A stretch of 23,996 bases of DNA from Pseudomonadota bacterium (GCA_021795795.1 JAJYPA010000072.1:1-23996); one strand, 5' to 3'; shown: positions 1-8,463, counted from the stretch's first letter. The notes: a model not told the origin generated them from the letters alone. Numbers and translations: made by a program.

Positions 1-126
1 GCCCGCCAGGCAATCGGACAGCGTCGTGCAGATGAAGATCTGGTCAATTACCTCCGCCGTCTGCGTGCCGAGGCCTACATCGATAATCGTCTTACCGGCA
101 CCATCAACGACTCAGCCACGGAATGA
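1..126 (+). CDS. surA: SurA, C-terminal end (partial)
   Basis: The window opens inside this gene, in frame 1, and shows its last 41 codons before a TGA. The peptide reads ADEDLVNYLRRLRAEAYIDNRL and onward, like the C-terminal helix of the periplasmic peptidyl-prolyl isomerase and chaperone SurA (E. coli ends with a comparable 'LRxLRxEAYVxxRL' segment). SurA escorts outer-membrane proteins to the BAM complex. The assignment is reinforced by pdxA and rsmA directly downstream, the conserved lptD-surA-pdxA-rsmA order of gammaproteobacteria. The stop overlaps the pdxA start (ATGA), suggesting translational coupling. Domains upstream of this tail are outside the window, so the call rests on a short tail plus synteny. 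Confidence 0.8.
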   Translation, partial: ARQAIGQRRADEDLVNYLRRLRAEAYIDNRLTGTINDSATE

Positions 127-1166
127 TACCTAGGTCGATGACCGCTGGGGTTCCTGTGCCGCGTCTGGCAATCACCAGTGGTGAACCGGCAGGCATCGGC
201 CCCGATCTTTTATTAGCGCTGGGTGCCCGGCAATCCGATGCGGCCGATTTTCTCGCCAAGCTCCCTGCCGAGCTGGTTATCCTGGGTGATCGGGGTGTGT
301 TCGACGAACGAGCCAGATTGCTCGGACTGACCTACGACTGGCCGGACTACGATCCCGAAGTCCCTGCCGGTGCGGGCACCATTCGCTTTGTGAATCTGCC
401 AACCCATCAACCGGTGCATGCCGGGCGTCTTAATCCCAGCAATGCGACCCATGTACTGGCATTGCTTGATCGGGCTGCGGATGGCTGCACTGCCGGCGAG
501 TTCATCGGCATGGTGACCGCTCCGGTGCACAAGGGCGTCATCAACGATGCGGGGATTGCCTTCTCCGGTCATACCGAATACCTCGCTGATCGCGTGGGCG
601 GTCATCCGGTGATGATGCTGACCGCGCTCAACGACACCGCACATCCGCTTCGGGTCGCGCTGGCAACAACGCATCTTCCACTTCTGGACGTACCCGGCGC
701 GATCAACCAACAGCTCATCACCCAGGTACTCGATATTCTTAACCGTGATCTGTGCGCATGGCTGGGCAAACCGAGGCCTCGCATCCTCGTTTGCGGTCTT
801 AACCCCCACGCGGGCGAATCCGGTCATCTTGGGCGTGAGGAGATCGACATCATCGGCCCCGCGCTCGAACAGGCGCGCGCATCCGGCATCAACGCCATCG
901 GGCCACTTCCGGCCGACACCCTGTTTACCCCCCAACACCTCGACCACGCCGATGCCGTTCTTGCCATGTATCACGATCAAGGCCTACCCGTGCTGAAATA
1001 TGCCGGATTTGGCGAGGCGGTGAACATCACCTTGGGCTTGCCGATCATCCGCACATCGGTTGATCATGGCACGGCGCTCGATATCGCAGGCACCGGCAAG
1101 GCCCATGGCGGCTCGCTGCGTGCCGCGATCCTTTGTGCCTTGTCGCGGGCAGGATTATCGGCCTGA
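123..1166 (+). CDS. pdxA: 4-hydroxythreonine-4-phosphate dehydrogenase PdxA
   Basis: This enzyme oxidises 4-phosphohydroxy-L-threonine in the DXP-dependent pathway to pyridoxal phosphate, in the cytoplasm. Visible motifs are TSGEPAGIGPDL (residues 18-29), SGHTEYLA (148-155), NPHAGESGHLG (227-237), MYHDQGLPV (282-290) and SVDHGTALDIAGTG (312-325). The three zinc ligands of E. coli PdxA (His166, 211, 266) map at a constant offset of 18 to His184, His229 and His284. The 347-aa length is close to the family's ~330. The ATG at 123 overlaps the surA stop. An in-frame ATG at 138 is a second possible start and would give a more typical N-terminus. The stop overlaps the rsmA start (TGATG), so surA, pdxA and rsmA look coupled. 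Confidence 0.96.
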   Translation: MIPRSMTAGVPVPRLAITSGEPAGIGPDLLLALGARQSDAADFLAKLPAELVILGDRGVFDERARLLGLTYDWPDYDPEVPAGAGTIRFVNLPTHQPVHAGRLNPSNATHVLALLDRAADGCTAGEFIGMVTAPVHKGVINDAGIAFSGHTEYLADRVGGHPVMMLTALNDTAHPLRVALATTHLPLLDVPGAINQQLITQVLDILNRDLCAWLGKPRPRILVCGLNPHAGESGHLGREEIDIIGPALEQARASGINAIGPLPADTLFTPQHLDHADAVLAMYHDQGLPVLKYAGFGEAVNITLGLPIIRTSVDHGTALDIAGTGKAHGGSLRAAILCALSRAGLSA

Positions 1167-2038
1167 TGAACGATACCTCCGGCATTTTGGATGGACACCG
1201 CGCCCGCAAGCGCTTCGGCCAGAACTTTCTGACCGATGAAGCCGTGATTGCACGCATCGTTTCTGCCATTGCGCCCAAGGCCGAAGATCGCCTGATCGAA
1301 ATCGGACCGGGGCTCGGTGCCCTGACCTGTCAGTTGATCCAGCCACTGACGCACCTTACCGTGATCGAGCTCGATCGGGACATCATCCCGAAACTTTTGG
1401 CCCGCTGTAGCAAGCAGAAAACCGCCCATGATCAAGCATCACAGAGCAAGCTCACCGTTCTGGAACAAGATGCGCTTACCCTCGATCTTGCACCACTGGC
1501 TGGCGAAGGCCCGCTGCGGATTGCGGGCAACCTGCCGTACAACATTGCCACGCCATTGATTTTTCATCTGCTTGAACAGTCGAAACACATAGTCGACATG
1601 ACCTTCATGCTGCAAAAGGAAGTGGTCGATCGCCTTGCCGCCCACCCCGGCAACCGGGACTATGGTCGCCTTTCGCTCATGGTGCAGGCGGTGGCCGAAG
1701 TCGAATCCCTTTTCGTCGTCCCGCCCACGGCGTTCAATCCGCCGCCAAAGGTTGACTCCGCGATTGTCCGCCTTGTGCCAAGAGCACATCCCCTCGTTCC
1801 GGATGATCTCAAGCCATTGTTCGGGGAATTGGTCAGCCTCGCCTTCGCCCATCGGCGAAAAACGCTGCAAAATAACTTGAAACATCGTCTGCCCACGTCA
1901 ACAATCGTTGGTGCAGGGATCGATCCCGGCACCCGGGCGGAACAGGTCAGTCTGGATGAGTTCATCTCACTGGCCCGTCTCGTAAAGGAACTGGCAACGG
2001 ACTCAGCCGCACCGGGAAAACACACCGATCACTTTTAG
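1166..2038 (+). CDS. rsmA: 16S rRNA dimethyladenosine transferase RsmA (KsgA)
   Basis: This S-adenosylmethionine-dependent enzyme dimethylates two adjacent adenosines in the 3' hairpin (helix 45) of 16S rRNA during late 30S assembly. It shows RKRFGQNFLTD at residues 14-24, motif I EIGPGLGALT at 45-54, the acidic ribose-binding VIELDRD at 66-72, QDAL around 101-104, and the catalytic NLPYN at 122-126. The C-terminal part carries FNPPPKVDSAIV and FAHRRKTLQNNL, typical of the family. I chose the ATG at 1166, which overlaps the pdxA stop; the frame stays open upstream but nothing conserved lies there. The protein is 290 aa against 273 in E. coli. The extra length includes a hydrophilic insert near residues 83-97 and a short C-terminal tail. 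Confidence 0.96.
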   Translation: MNDTSGILDGHRARKRFGQNFLTDEAVIARIVSAIAPKAEDRLIEIGPGLGALTCQLIQPLTHLTVIELDRDIIPKLLARCSKQKTAHDQASQSKLTVLEQDALTLDLAPLAGEGPLRIAGNLPYNIATPLIFHLLEQSKHIVDMTFMLQKEVVDRLAAHPGNRDYGRLSLMVQAVAEVESLFVVPPTAFNPPPKVDSAIVRLVPRAHPLVPDDLKPLFGELVSLAFAHRRKTLQNNLKHRLPTSTIVGAGIDPGTRAEQVSLDEFISLARLVKELATDSAAPGKHTDHF

Positions 2039-2078
2039 GCCCTATGCACGGACTGAACTCAAAACCTGGTGGTGCACC

Positions 2079-2819
2079 GTGAACAACGCCCTAATCATTC
2101 CCAGCGTATCGCCAACCATCGACGAACTGGTTGCACAGTGCGGGCACTATGTTCAGCAAAAGCTCAACCTTGCCATCGCGCAACGGGGTATTGCACGCAT
2201 GGCCCTGGCCGGCGGCAATACACCGAAGGCTCTGTATGCATGGCTCGCAAGTCCGGCGCAAGCGTCACGGGTGAATTGGTCTTCTGTGCAATTTTACTTT
2301 GGCGATGAGCGCTCAGTACCCCGGTCTCATCCCGACAGCAATTACGGCATGGCCAAAACCTATCTGTTCGATCCGCTGGGAATCAATCAAGATCAAGTCT
2401 TCCCGATGATCAGTGAGCCGATGCTCGATATTGTCGAAGAGGCGGCGCGGTACGAAAAAATTCTTGATAGCTGGCGTGATCAATCAGCCGGTAGAACACC
2501 GCCTGTGTTCGACCTCGCGCTCAATGGGATGGGCGCGGATGGTCACTTTGCTTCACTTTTTCCGGACACGCCCGCGTTATTGGAAAACGAACACTGGGTC
2601 GTTGCCAATCCGGTAGAGAAACTTGCGACACAACGGATCACCCTCACCTATCCTGTGTTTGAACAGGCACGAGCCGTGTGTTTTCTGGTTGCCGGTGCAG
2701 ATAAACGGGATGCTTTTTTTGCAGTCCAACAACCGGACTCCGGGCTACCCGTCGCCCGACTGATTCGTAAACGACAGACAGACTGGTTTGTTGACCAAGC
2801 CTGTATTGAAGGCAATTGA
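2079..2819 (+). CDS. pgl: 6-phosphogluconolactonase
   Basis: This enzyme hydrolyses 6-phosphogluconolactone to 6-phosphogluconate in the oxidative pentose phosphate pathway. The 246-aa protein has the SOL/DevB-type signatures: ALAGGNTPKALY near residues 43-54, FYFGDERSVPRSHPDSNYGM in the middle, and NGMGADGHFASLFP, the active-site loop with its conserved histidine. Family members usually have LLGMGxDGHxASLFP, so Asn before the GMG is a mild departure. The start is a GTG at 2079 with only a weak GGTGG purine stretch in front. It sits 40 bp after rsmA, and its stop abuts the apaG ATG with no gap. pgl is more often beside zwf; here it interrupts the usual rsmA-apaG order. The call is secure, the exact start slightly less so. 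Confidence 0.93.
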   Translation: MNNALIIPSVSPTIDELVAQCGHYVQQKLNLAIAQRGIARMALAGGNTPKALYAWLASPAQASRVNWSSVQFYFGDERSVPRSHPDSNYGMAKTYLFDPLGINQDQVFPMISEPMLDIVEEAARYEKILDSWRDQSAGRTPPVFDLALNGMGADGHFASLFPDTPALLENEHWVVANPVEKLATQRITLTYPVFEQARAVCFLVAGADKRDAFFAVQQPDSGLPVARLIRKRQTDWFVDQACIEGN

Positions 2820-3248
2820 ATGATATTCATGGAGCAATTCTCAGATCATCCGCTGGATAACGATGCCAAAGATGCATCCATCGAAATTCATGTAAAAACG
2901 GCATTCGTACCGGAGCATTCCGACCCCAAGTTGAATCGTTTTGCCTTCGGTTATGAAATTCACATCACGAACCGGGGATTGCATACCGTCCAGCTCATGG
3001 ATCGGCACTGGCAGATCGACATGGGCAATGGCTGTATCCAGGAAGTACGGGGCGAAGGCGTCGTCGGCGAGCAGCCGGTTCTGGCGCCGGGCGAATCATA
3101 TCAGTATCAATCCGGGGCAATCATCGAGACACCCGCCGGGCGCATGTGGGGCGATTACGGCTTTGTAACCGAAGACGGCGAAAAATTCCGGGCACCGATC
3201 CCCTTGTTCCATCTCTTGGCCCCCGGTCAATTCCGCCCGATCCATTAA
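2820..3248 (+). CDS. apaG: ApaG domain protein
   Basis: This is a single fibronectin-III-like ApaG domain protein of 142 aa (E. coli 125). Conserved blocks are FAFGYEIHITNRG, VQLMDRHWQID, EVRGEGVVGEQPVLAPGESY, QSGAIIETPAGRMWG and FRAPIPLFHL. Mutations in Salmonella corC/apaG were linked to Co2+ and Mg2+ handling, but the biochemical role remains unclear. The first ATG (2820) directly follows the pgl stop. A second ATG at 2829 (MEQFSDHPL) is an equally reasonable start and is closer to the family length. In enterobacteria apaG is followed at once by apaH. Here a 164-bp repeat element and a methyltransferase gene lie between them. Confidence 0.94.
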   Translation: MIFMEQFSDHPLDNDAKDASIEIHVKTAFVPEHSDPKLNRFAFGYEIHITNRGLHTVQLMDRHWQIDMGNGCIQEVRGEGVVGEQPVLAPGESYQYQSGAIIETPAGRMWGDYGFVTEDGEKFRAPIPLFHLLAPGQFRPIH

Positions 3249-3255
3249 ATTTCAT

Positions 3256-3419
3256 GGGTACCTCGAAAAACCGTCACGAGCATGTTCGAGTGCAAGGAGC
3301 CGCGGGCTTGCGCCAGCGGGGCGTCCAGTGAGCAACGAGACATATCAAGAAGATAGGCGAGGCGCGAACGAGCACGCAACGCCGCAATCGGACAGCGCAG
3401 TAGGTTTTTCGAGGTGCCC
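3256..3419. repeat. Dispersed inverted-repeat element, copy 1 (164 bp)
   Basis: This MITE-like element starts GGGTACCTCGAAAAACC and ends GGTTTTTCGAGGTGCCC. The reverse complement of the right end matches the left end at 16 of 17 bases. The interior shares blocks with copy 2 (12320-12495): CGAGTGCAAGG at 3287-3297, the 17-mer GCGGGCTTGCGCCAGCG at 3302-3318, a GACATATCAA...GATAGGCG block at 3339-3359, GCAATCGG at 3384-3391 and AGTAGGTTTT at 3399-3408. The order of the blocks differs between the two copies. No long ORF is confined to it, and I see no flanking target duplication. Its right end lies 3 bp before the preferred GTG start of the methyltransferase gene. Confidence 0.85.
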
Positions 3420-3422
3420 TTT

Positions 3423-4043
3423 GTGAGCCTGCGCCAAACCTATCGCCTATGGGCTCCAATCTACGATTTGATGCTCAAACAAGCCACCCGTGCCGCGCGG
3501 GCGCGCAACCTTGAAGCGCTGGGGGCTATGGAAGGTAAATCACTCGCCATTATCGGCATTGGCAGTGGTCTTGACCTTGACTTATTCAATGAACGAACCC
3601 AACCCGAATACTGCGTGGGGCTGGATATCACCCGTGCGATGCTCAAACGGGCACAAGCCCGCGGTGCCGCTTGTTCATTTCCAGTGCAGCTCATCGAAGC
3701 CGATGCCATGTACACACCGCTCAAGCCACAACAGTTCGACGTTGTGTTGCTGCACCTGATTCTGGCTGTCGTCCCAAGACCGGAACGGGCGTTGGCTGAA
3801 GCCAGTCGGATACTCAAACCCGGCGGACGCATCGTTATTTTCGATAAATTCCTGCATCATTATCAAAAAGCACCACTCCGGCGGCTGATCAGCCCACTGC
3901 TTGGTATGCTGGCCACCCGAACGGATGTCGAACTCGAACCCTTGCTGGCCGCTCATCCTGAACTGACACTCACTCGCAACGAACCACTGCTGGCCCGCGG
4001 ATGGTTTCGAGGCATCACACTCATCAAAAACGATCCGAATTGA
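3423..4043 (+). CDS. Class I SAM-dependent methyltransferase
   Basis: This is a small Rossmann-fold methyltransferase of about 206 aa. From the preferred GTG at 3423 it reads SLRQTYRLWAPIYDLM, then SAM-binding motif I AIIGIGSGLDLDLF, the acidic YCVGLDITRAML, motif II/III LIEADAMYTPL and FDVVLLHLILAVVPRP, and the post-motif region ILKPGGRIVIFDKF. It resembles UbiE- and phospholipid-type methyltransferases in sequence, but the substrate cannot be named. An in-frame GTG at 3414 lies inside the repeat element and would add three residues. The N-terminus SLRxTYRLWAPxYD is the usual beginning of such proteins, which favours 3423. The repeat has displaced any native ribosome-binding site. The stop lies 10 bp before the apaH ATG and overlaps its Shine-Dalgarno sequence. 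Confidence 0.85.
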   Translation: MSLRQTYRLWAPIYDLMLKQATRAARARNLEALGAMEGKSLAIIGIGSGLDLDLFNERTQPEYCVGLDITRAMLKRAQARGAACSFPVQLIEADAMYTPLKPQQFDVVLLHLILAVVPRPERALAEASRILKPGGRIVIFDKFLHHYQKAPLRRLISPLLGMLATRTDVELEPLLAAHPELTLTRNEPLLARGWFRGITLIKNDPN

Positions 4044-4053
4044 AGGAACTGTA

Positions 4054-4917
4054 ATGGCCACCTACGCAATTGGCGACCTCCAAGGTTGCCTCGACCCACT
4101 CAAATCCCTGTTGGAAAAAATTGCCTTCGATCCGGCGGCAGACACACTCTGGTTTGTAGGTGATCTGGTCAATCGAGGCCCGCAATCACTCGAAGCACTC
4201 CGCTTTGTTCGGGACCTGGGCGATACGGCCATTACGGTACTCGGCAACCACGATCTGTTTCTGCTCGCCTGTGCCTTTACCGACCGATCACCCAAACCGG
4301 GCGATACGCTGGACGCCATCCTCAATGCACCGGATCGGGATGAACTCATCGACTGGTTGCGCAACCGTCCACTGATTCATCACGACAGCCAACTTGGCTG
4401 GACACTCGTTCATGCAGGCATTCCACCCGATTGGGATCTGGATACGGCCCTGGCGCAGGCCAAAATGGCGCAGAAGGCCTTGAGGCAATCGGATCCCCTG
4501 CCCTTTTTTACGGCCATGTTCGGCGAAAACCCAGCGTTCTGGCATGAAAAGTTAAGTAAAACGCTTAAAATTCGTTATACGATCAACGCACTAACCCGGA
4601 TGCGTTATGTGACTCAGGACGGTCAGCTCGATCTCAAGGAAAAGCGCCCGGTCGAGGAAGTGGGCGACAAGATGCTGCCCTGGTTCGACTACCCACGTCG
4701 CGCCAGTCGCAATGAGCGAATCGTATTCGGCCACTGGTCGGCACTGGGTGCCGCACGCGACCGGAAGAAAACCTGGTGCATCGACCAGGGTTGTCTCTGG
4801 GGACGGGCGTTGACCGCACTCCATCTTGATACCCGTCCCGCTACCGTCATTCAGGTTTCCTGCCCCTGTTACCGGCAACTGAACGTCAAACCGCCGTCGA
4901 AACAGTCATCGACTTGA
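4054..4917 (+). CDS. apaH: Symmetrical diadenosine tetraphosphatase ApaH
   Basis: This enzyme hydrolyses Ap4A to two ADP, and in E. coli also removes Np4A caps from RNA. It is a metallophosphatase of the PPP superfamily: GDLQGC at residues 7-12 (Gln in place of the His of the general GDxHG motif, which I recall as common in ApaH), GDLVNRGPQSLEALRFV at 36-52, GNHDLFLL at 64-71, VHAGIPPDWD in the middle and FGHWSALGA near the C-terminus. At 287 aa it is close to E. coli (280). A Shine-Dalgarno AAGGA overlapping the methyltransferase stop supports the ATG at 4054. Its last 32 bp overlap the end of the convergent GST-like gene. Confidence 0.95.
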   Translation: MATYAIGDLQGCLDPLKSLLEKIAFDPAADTLWFVGDLVNRGPQSLEALRFVRDLGDTAITVLGNHDLFLLACAFTDRSPKPGDTLDAILNAPDRDELIDWLRNRPLIHHDSQLGWTLVHAGIPPDWDLDTALAQAKMAQKALRQSDPLPFFTAMFGENPAFWHEKLSKTLKIRYTINALTRMRYVTQDGQLDLKEKRPVEEVGDKMLPWFDYPRRASRNERIVFGHWSALGAARDRKKTWCIDQGCLWGRALTALHLDTRPATVIQVSCPCYRQLNVKPPSKQSST

Positions 4918-5563
4918 GTTGTTCGTACCACTTTGCAAAGGCTGGATTGGATGCCTTGGCCAATGAAACCGCTGCCAGACCATCTGTAGAACGGAAAACT
5001 CCGAACACGCTGAGATCAGCCAGATCCGGGATTTCACCACCGTGAAATGTCCGCCCCGCCAAACCGTTATTGACCCAATGCGCCACCGCTTCGGTCAAAC
5101 CCGCGGGCGCGTCTGTAATACCGCGTTCACGCGCCTTTTTCTGCGATGATTTGGACATCGCCAATGAACCGGCGAACCGGATCATCGTGCGTTTCAGCAC
5201 GCCGAAACCGGATGGTTTCAACACCTGACCGAAGGTTTGCCACGCTGTGCCAAAGTCCTTGTAGATGATGGGCGGAATAAAATGTACCAGGGTGTTGTCC
5301 ACCCATTCGCGCCATTCGGGCACGGTGTCGTCGTTCGATAAATGCGTGAAATGATCATTGACGTAATCCATGATGACGGACGACTCGGTCACAACCTGAT
5401 CACCATCGACCAGTACCGGCACCTTCTTCAAACCCAGTGGCTCAAGCTCTTTCGAGTTCATGGGATTGACCTCAACCGTTTTGTACGGAATTTTGGCAAA
5501 GTGCAGTAACGATTTGACTTTCCAGCAGAAAGGGCAGGATTCGAATTGATACAACGTAAGCAT
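4886..5563 (-). CDS. Glutaredoxin/GST-fold protein, mPGES-2-like
   Basis: The N-terminal thioredoxin/glutaredoxin domain begins LTLYQFESCPFCWKVKSLL, with the redox or glutathione-binding CPFC at residues 10-13, followed by VPVLVDGDQVVTESSVIMDY, a typical GST N-domain substrate-binding stretch. The ~140-residue remainder resembles a GST C-terminal domain, with PDLADLSVFGVFRS near the end. The layout is like bacterial homologues of membrane-associated prostaglandin E synthase 2 and other glutathione S-transferases. The physiological substrate is unknown. A GGAG 8 bp before the ATG supports the start. The gene is transcribed towards apaH and the two reading frames overlap by 32 bp at their 3' ends. 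There is no signal peptide or obvious membrane anchor, so the product is probably cytoplasmic. Confidence 0.85.
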   Translation of the reverse strand: MLTLYQFESCPFCWKVKSLLHFAKIPYKTVEVNPMNSKELEPLGLKKVPVLVDGDQVVTESSVIMDYVNDHFTHLSNDDTVPEWREWVDNTLVHFIPPIIYKDFGTAWQTFGQVLKPSGFGVLKRTMIRFAGSLAMSKSSQKKARERGITDAPAGLTEAVAHWVNNGLAGRTFHGGEIPDLADLSVFGVFRSTDGLAAVSLAKASNPAFAKWYEQLKSMTVSTAV

Positions 5564-5722
5564 GAAAAAACTCCGATAAATAATCAGGTGGAATAGTCAC
5601 AGGGTGGGAGTCTTACGATGGTAAAAAAATCCCTAGCAGACATCGCCGCCAGATTTCCCTCCGTTGCCCCCCTGCTCTGTTGTAAACTGTGTGGCAAAAT
5701 TTCTATTTGTTAAAGCGCCATC

Positions 5723-6778
5723 ATGACGACCAATAGCCCAACAGACGATCATACCCCACTCACCTACCGCGATGCGGGCGTCGACATCGATGCCGGCGAA
5801 GCGCTGGTCGAACAAATCAAACCTGCCGTGAAACGGACCACCCGCCCCGAGGTAATCGGTGGTCTGGGCGGGTTCGGCGGCCTGTTTGCCTTGGGGAATA
5901 AATACAAAGACCCTGTTCTGGTTTCCGGCACCGATGGCGTGGGTACCAAACTTCGACTGGCGATTGATCTTGATCGCCACGATCACATCGGCATCGATCT
6001 CGTGGCCATGTGCGTGAACGATATTGTCGTCACGGGCGCAGAACCGCTGTTCTTTCTCGATTACTACGCTACCAGCAAACTGGACGTACCGATTGCCACA
6101 CGCGTCGTCAACGGGATTGCGGCGGGTTGCGAACTATCCGGCTGTGCGCTGATCGGCGGTGAAACGGCCGAAATGCCAAGCATGTATCACACCGGCGATT
6201 ATGATCTGGCGGGGTTTGCCGTCGGCGTGGTCGAACGGAGCGAGATGATCGACGGCAGCAAGGTCAAAGCGGGAGACATATTGATCGGTCTGGCTTCGTC
6301 CGGCCCGCATTCAAATGGCTACTCGCTGATTCGGAAAATTATCGAACGCGCCAAACCGGATTTGCATGCCGCAATGGCTGACGGACGGCCACTGGTGGAG
6401 CATCTGCTCGCCCCCACACGCATTTACACCAAGAGCGTCCTCGCCCTCCGTCAAGCGGTACAAATTCATGCGCTGAGCCACATCACCGGGGGCGGTCTCA
6501 CGGACAACCTGCCGCGTGTGTACGGTGAAGATCTCACAGCCGCCATCGAACTTAACAGCTACAAACGCCCTGAAATTTTCGACTGGCTGGCAGAACACGG
6601 TCGGGTCGAACCCGCTGAAATGCGCCGAACATTCAACAACGGTGTCGGCATGGTCGTCGTTGTTGCAGCCGAAGACGTCGAAAAAGCACTGAGCGCCTTG
6701 AAGGCCCAAGGTGAAACCCCCTGGATTCTGGGAGAAATGTTGACGCGGGGCAATCAAGCCTCCGTCATCTATCGCTGA
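5723..6778 (+). CDS. purM: Phosphoribosylformylglycinamidine cyclo-ligase PurM
   Basis: PurM closes the imidazole ring in de novo purine synthesis, turning FGAM into AIR with ATP. The 351-aa protein begins [16 protein letters not shown], carries [15 protein letters not shown] around residue 70, and has [51 protein letters not shown] and [17 protein letters not shown]. These are all standard for the PurM/ATP-grasp-like AIR synthetase family. It is divergent from the GST-like gene, and the 159-bp gap should hold the promoters. I saw no clear PurR operator there. purN follows after 11 bp, so the two probably form one transcript, as in many gammaproteobacteria. Confidence 0.97.
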   Translation: MTTNSPTDDHTPLTYRDAGVDIDAGEALVEQIKPAVKRTTRPEVIGGLGGFGGLFALGNKYKDPVLVSGTDGVGTKLRLAIDLDRHDHIGIDLVAMCVNDIVVTGAEPLFFLDYYATSKLDVPIATRVVNGIAAGCELSGCALIGGETAEMPSMYHTGDYDLAGFAVGVVERSEMIDGSKVKAGDILIGLASSGPHSNGYSLIRKIIERAKPDLHAAMADGRPLVEHLLAPTRIYTKSVLALRQAVQIHALSHITGGGLTDNLPRVYGEDLTAAIELNSYKRPEIFDWLAEHGRVEPAEMRRTFNNGVGMVVVVAAEDVEKALSALKAQGETPWILGEMLTRGNQASVIYR

Positions 6779-6789
6779 GCCCCCGGAGC

Positions 6790-7452
6790 ATGACCGATCA
6801 CGTTCAGCAAAAAGCACGCCTGTGCGTGTTGATTTCGGGCAGTGGCTCTAATTTACAGGCCATTATGGATGCCTGCCACGGTCACATGCTCCATGCAGAA
6901 GTGGTTCAAGTCATCAGCAACCGCGCCGATGCGTATGGCTTGATTCGAGCTCAGCAAGCACAGATTCCAACCGAAGTGCTGAATCACAATACTTTTGCCG
7001 ACCGTCCCGGCTTCGATGCCGCACTGGCCGATCTTATTGACCGATGCCAGCCAGATTTCATCGTTCTGGCCGGGTTTATGCGCATCCTCACCCCGAGTTT
7101 TGTTGAACGTTTTCTGGGTAGGTTGATCAATATTCACCCTTCCCTGCTGCCGAAATATCCCGGTCTGGATACCCATGCGCGCGCACTGGCGGCAGGTGAC
7201 CGCGAACATGGCGCAACGGTGCATTTCGTCACCCCCACGGTCGATGCAGGGCCGCCCATCGTTCAGGGTATTCTGAATGTTCTGCCGGATGACTCGGTGG
7301 ACAGCTTGAAAGCACGAATTCATCAACTGGAACATGTGATTTATCCCTATGCGCTTGATCGGCTGATCAAAGGCAACGTCTGCTACCGCCAGCAACAGGC
7401 GCATTGGACTGACGGACGAGCGGGCAACACGCCCGATATTATCTGGCTTTGA
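6790..7452 (+). CDS. purN: Phosphoribosylglycinamide formyltransferase PurN
   Basis: PurN transfers the formyl group from 10-formyl-tetrahydrofolate to GAR in purine synthesis. The sequence shows VLISGSGSNLQAI at residues 13-25, LAGFMRILTPSFV at 93-105, NIHPSLLPKYPGLDTH at 114-129 and FVTPTVDAGPPIVQ at 146-159. The catalytic triad of E. coli (Asn106, His108, Asp144) maps with a constant offset of 8 to Asn114, His116 and Asp152. The 220-aa length is normal. The GGAG before the ATG at 6790 is only 1 nt away, unusually close, so translation may depend on coupling from purM. It converges on cysM with a 15-bp gap. Confidence 0.97.
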   Translation: MTDHVQQKARLCVLISGSGSNLQAIMDACHGHMLHAEVVQVISNRADAYGLIRAQQAQIPTEVLNHNTFADRPGFDAALADLIDRCQPDFIVLAGFMRILTPSFVERFLGRLINIHPSLLPKYPGLDTHARALAAGDREHGATVHFVTPTVDAGPPIVQGILNVLPDDSVDSLKARIHQLEHVIYPYALDRLIKGNVCYRQQQAHWTDGRAGNTPDIIWL

Positions 7453-7467
7453 CCGGGCCGCGCTTTT

Positions 7468-8370
7468 TCAACCGGCCGGGAAAACCCCTGTGGAAAGATA
7501 GCGATCACCTCGGTCGCAGATAATGGAAACGATGACCGCGTTTTCCTGTTCCGTGGCCACCTGCAGGGCCGCAGCCATCGCGCCGCCCGATGATATGCCA
7601 GCCAGAATGCCTTCTTCTCGTGCCAGTCGTCGGGTTGTTTCCTCTGCCGTGCCCTGATCAATGTCAATGACACGATCAACCAAACTCGGGTCGAAAATTT
7701 TCGGCAAATAAGCCGCAGGCCAGCGACGTATGCCGGGAATCTGGGCACCATCTGCGGGCTGCACACCCACAATCTGAATGGCCGGGTTTTGTTGTTTCAG
7801 ATAACGCGCCGTGCCCATGATCGTTCCGGTCGTGCCCATTGCGGAAACGAAATGGGTAATCTTTCCTGCCGTATCCCGCCAGATTTCAGGGCCGGTCGTG
7901 GCAAAGTGGGCGGCTGGATTATCCGCATTACTGAACTGATCCAGAACAATCCCTTCTCCGCTTGCGGCCATTTCCTGGGCCAGATCACGCGCGCGTTCCA
8001 TGCCTTGGGCCTTCGGTACCAGAATCAATTCGGCGCCGAAGGCGGCCATGGATTGTCGCCGCTCCAGAGACATATTGTCCGGCATGATCAACGTCATTTT
8101 CAGGCCCATCGCCGCCGCAACCATTGCCAGCGCAATACCGGTATTACCTGATGTAGCCTCGATCAGGCGATCACCCGTTTTGAGTTCGCCACGCGCCATT
8201 GCCTGCTTCACCATCCAAAAGGCAGGGCGGTCCTTTACGGAACCCCCGGGATTGTTGCCCTCAAGCTTGCCCAGCAATCTGTTTCCACGGGAAGCGAGTT
8301 GCATAGATAAACGCTCTATGCGCACCAATGGCGTGTTACCGATCAATTCTTCGAGGTTATACGTTTTCAT
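7468..8370 (-). CDS. cysM: Cysteine synthase B (O-acetylserine sulfhydrylase B)
   Basis: This PLP enzyme makes cysteine from O-acetylserine and sulfide; the B isozyme can also use thiosulfate to give S-sulfocysteine. Residues 43-49 SVKDRPA include the PLP lysine (Lys46), and EATSGNTGIALA (71-82) binds the substrate and cofactor. VSAMGTTGTIMGTARYL and VGVQPADGAQIPGIRRWP are CysM-type rather than CysK-type signatures. The 300-aa length is typical. It is divergent from the hybrid sensor gene with 93 bp between them. A cysM neighbour is also what I recall for gacS in pseudomonads. The Shine-Dalgarno before the ATG is weak. Confidence 0.95.
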   Translation of the reverse strand: MKTYNLEELIGNTPLVRIERLSMQLASRGNRLLGKLEGNNPGGSVKDRPAFWMVKQAMARGELKTGDRLIEATSGNTGIALAMVAAAMGLKMTLIMPDNMSLERRQSMAAFGAELILVPKAQGMERARDLAQEMAASGEGIVLDQFSNADNPAAHFATTGPEIWRDTAGKITHFVSAMGTTGTIMGTARYLKQQNPAIQIVGVQPADGAQIPGIRRWPAAYLPKIFDPSLVDRVIDIDQGTAEETTRRLAREEGILAGISSGGAMAAALQVATEQENAVIVSIICDRGDRYLSTGVFPAG

Positions 8371-8463
8371 CTGTTCAATTCTTCATCAAAATAGGCACGA
8401 ACAAACCGCCGCCGCTCGACGGATTGTCGCATACTCGATAGATCATTAACGCATGGGAAAAAA

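Noticed and set aside
213..980. A 255-codon open frame on the - strand inside pdxA
   Set aside because: It is antisense to a gene with complete zinc ligands and family motifs, and the product has no domain-like sequence.
3252..3423. Target-site duplication around repeat copies
   Set aside because: I compared the bases flanking all four copies. Only AAAG near copy 4 could be matched, and only by shifting the element boundary, so no reliable duplication is visible.
5680..5709. TTGTAA/TATTTG as a purM promoter
   Set aside because: Four of six and three of six matches with an 18-bp spacer, leaving almost no leader. Not distinguishable from chance.
5564..5722. PurR-type operator upstream of purM
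   Set aside because: No ACGCAAACGTTTGCGT-like palindrome is present in the gap.
7453..7479. CCGGGCC...GGCCGG stem between purN and cysM as a bidirectional terminator
   Set aside because: Six pairs with a bulge, a 14-nt loop and no T-run on either side; too weak to call.
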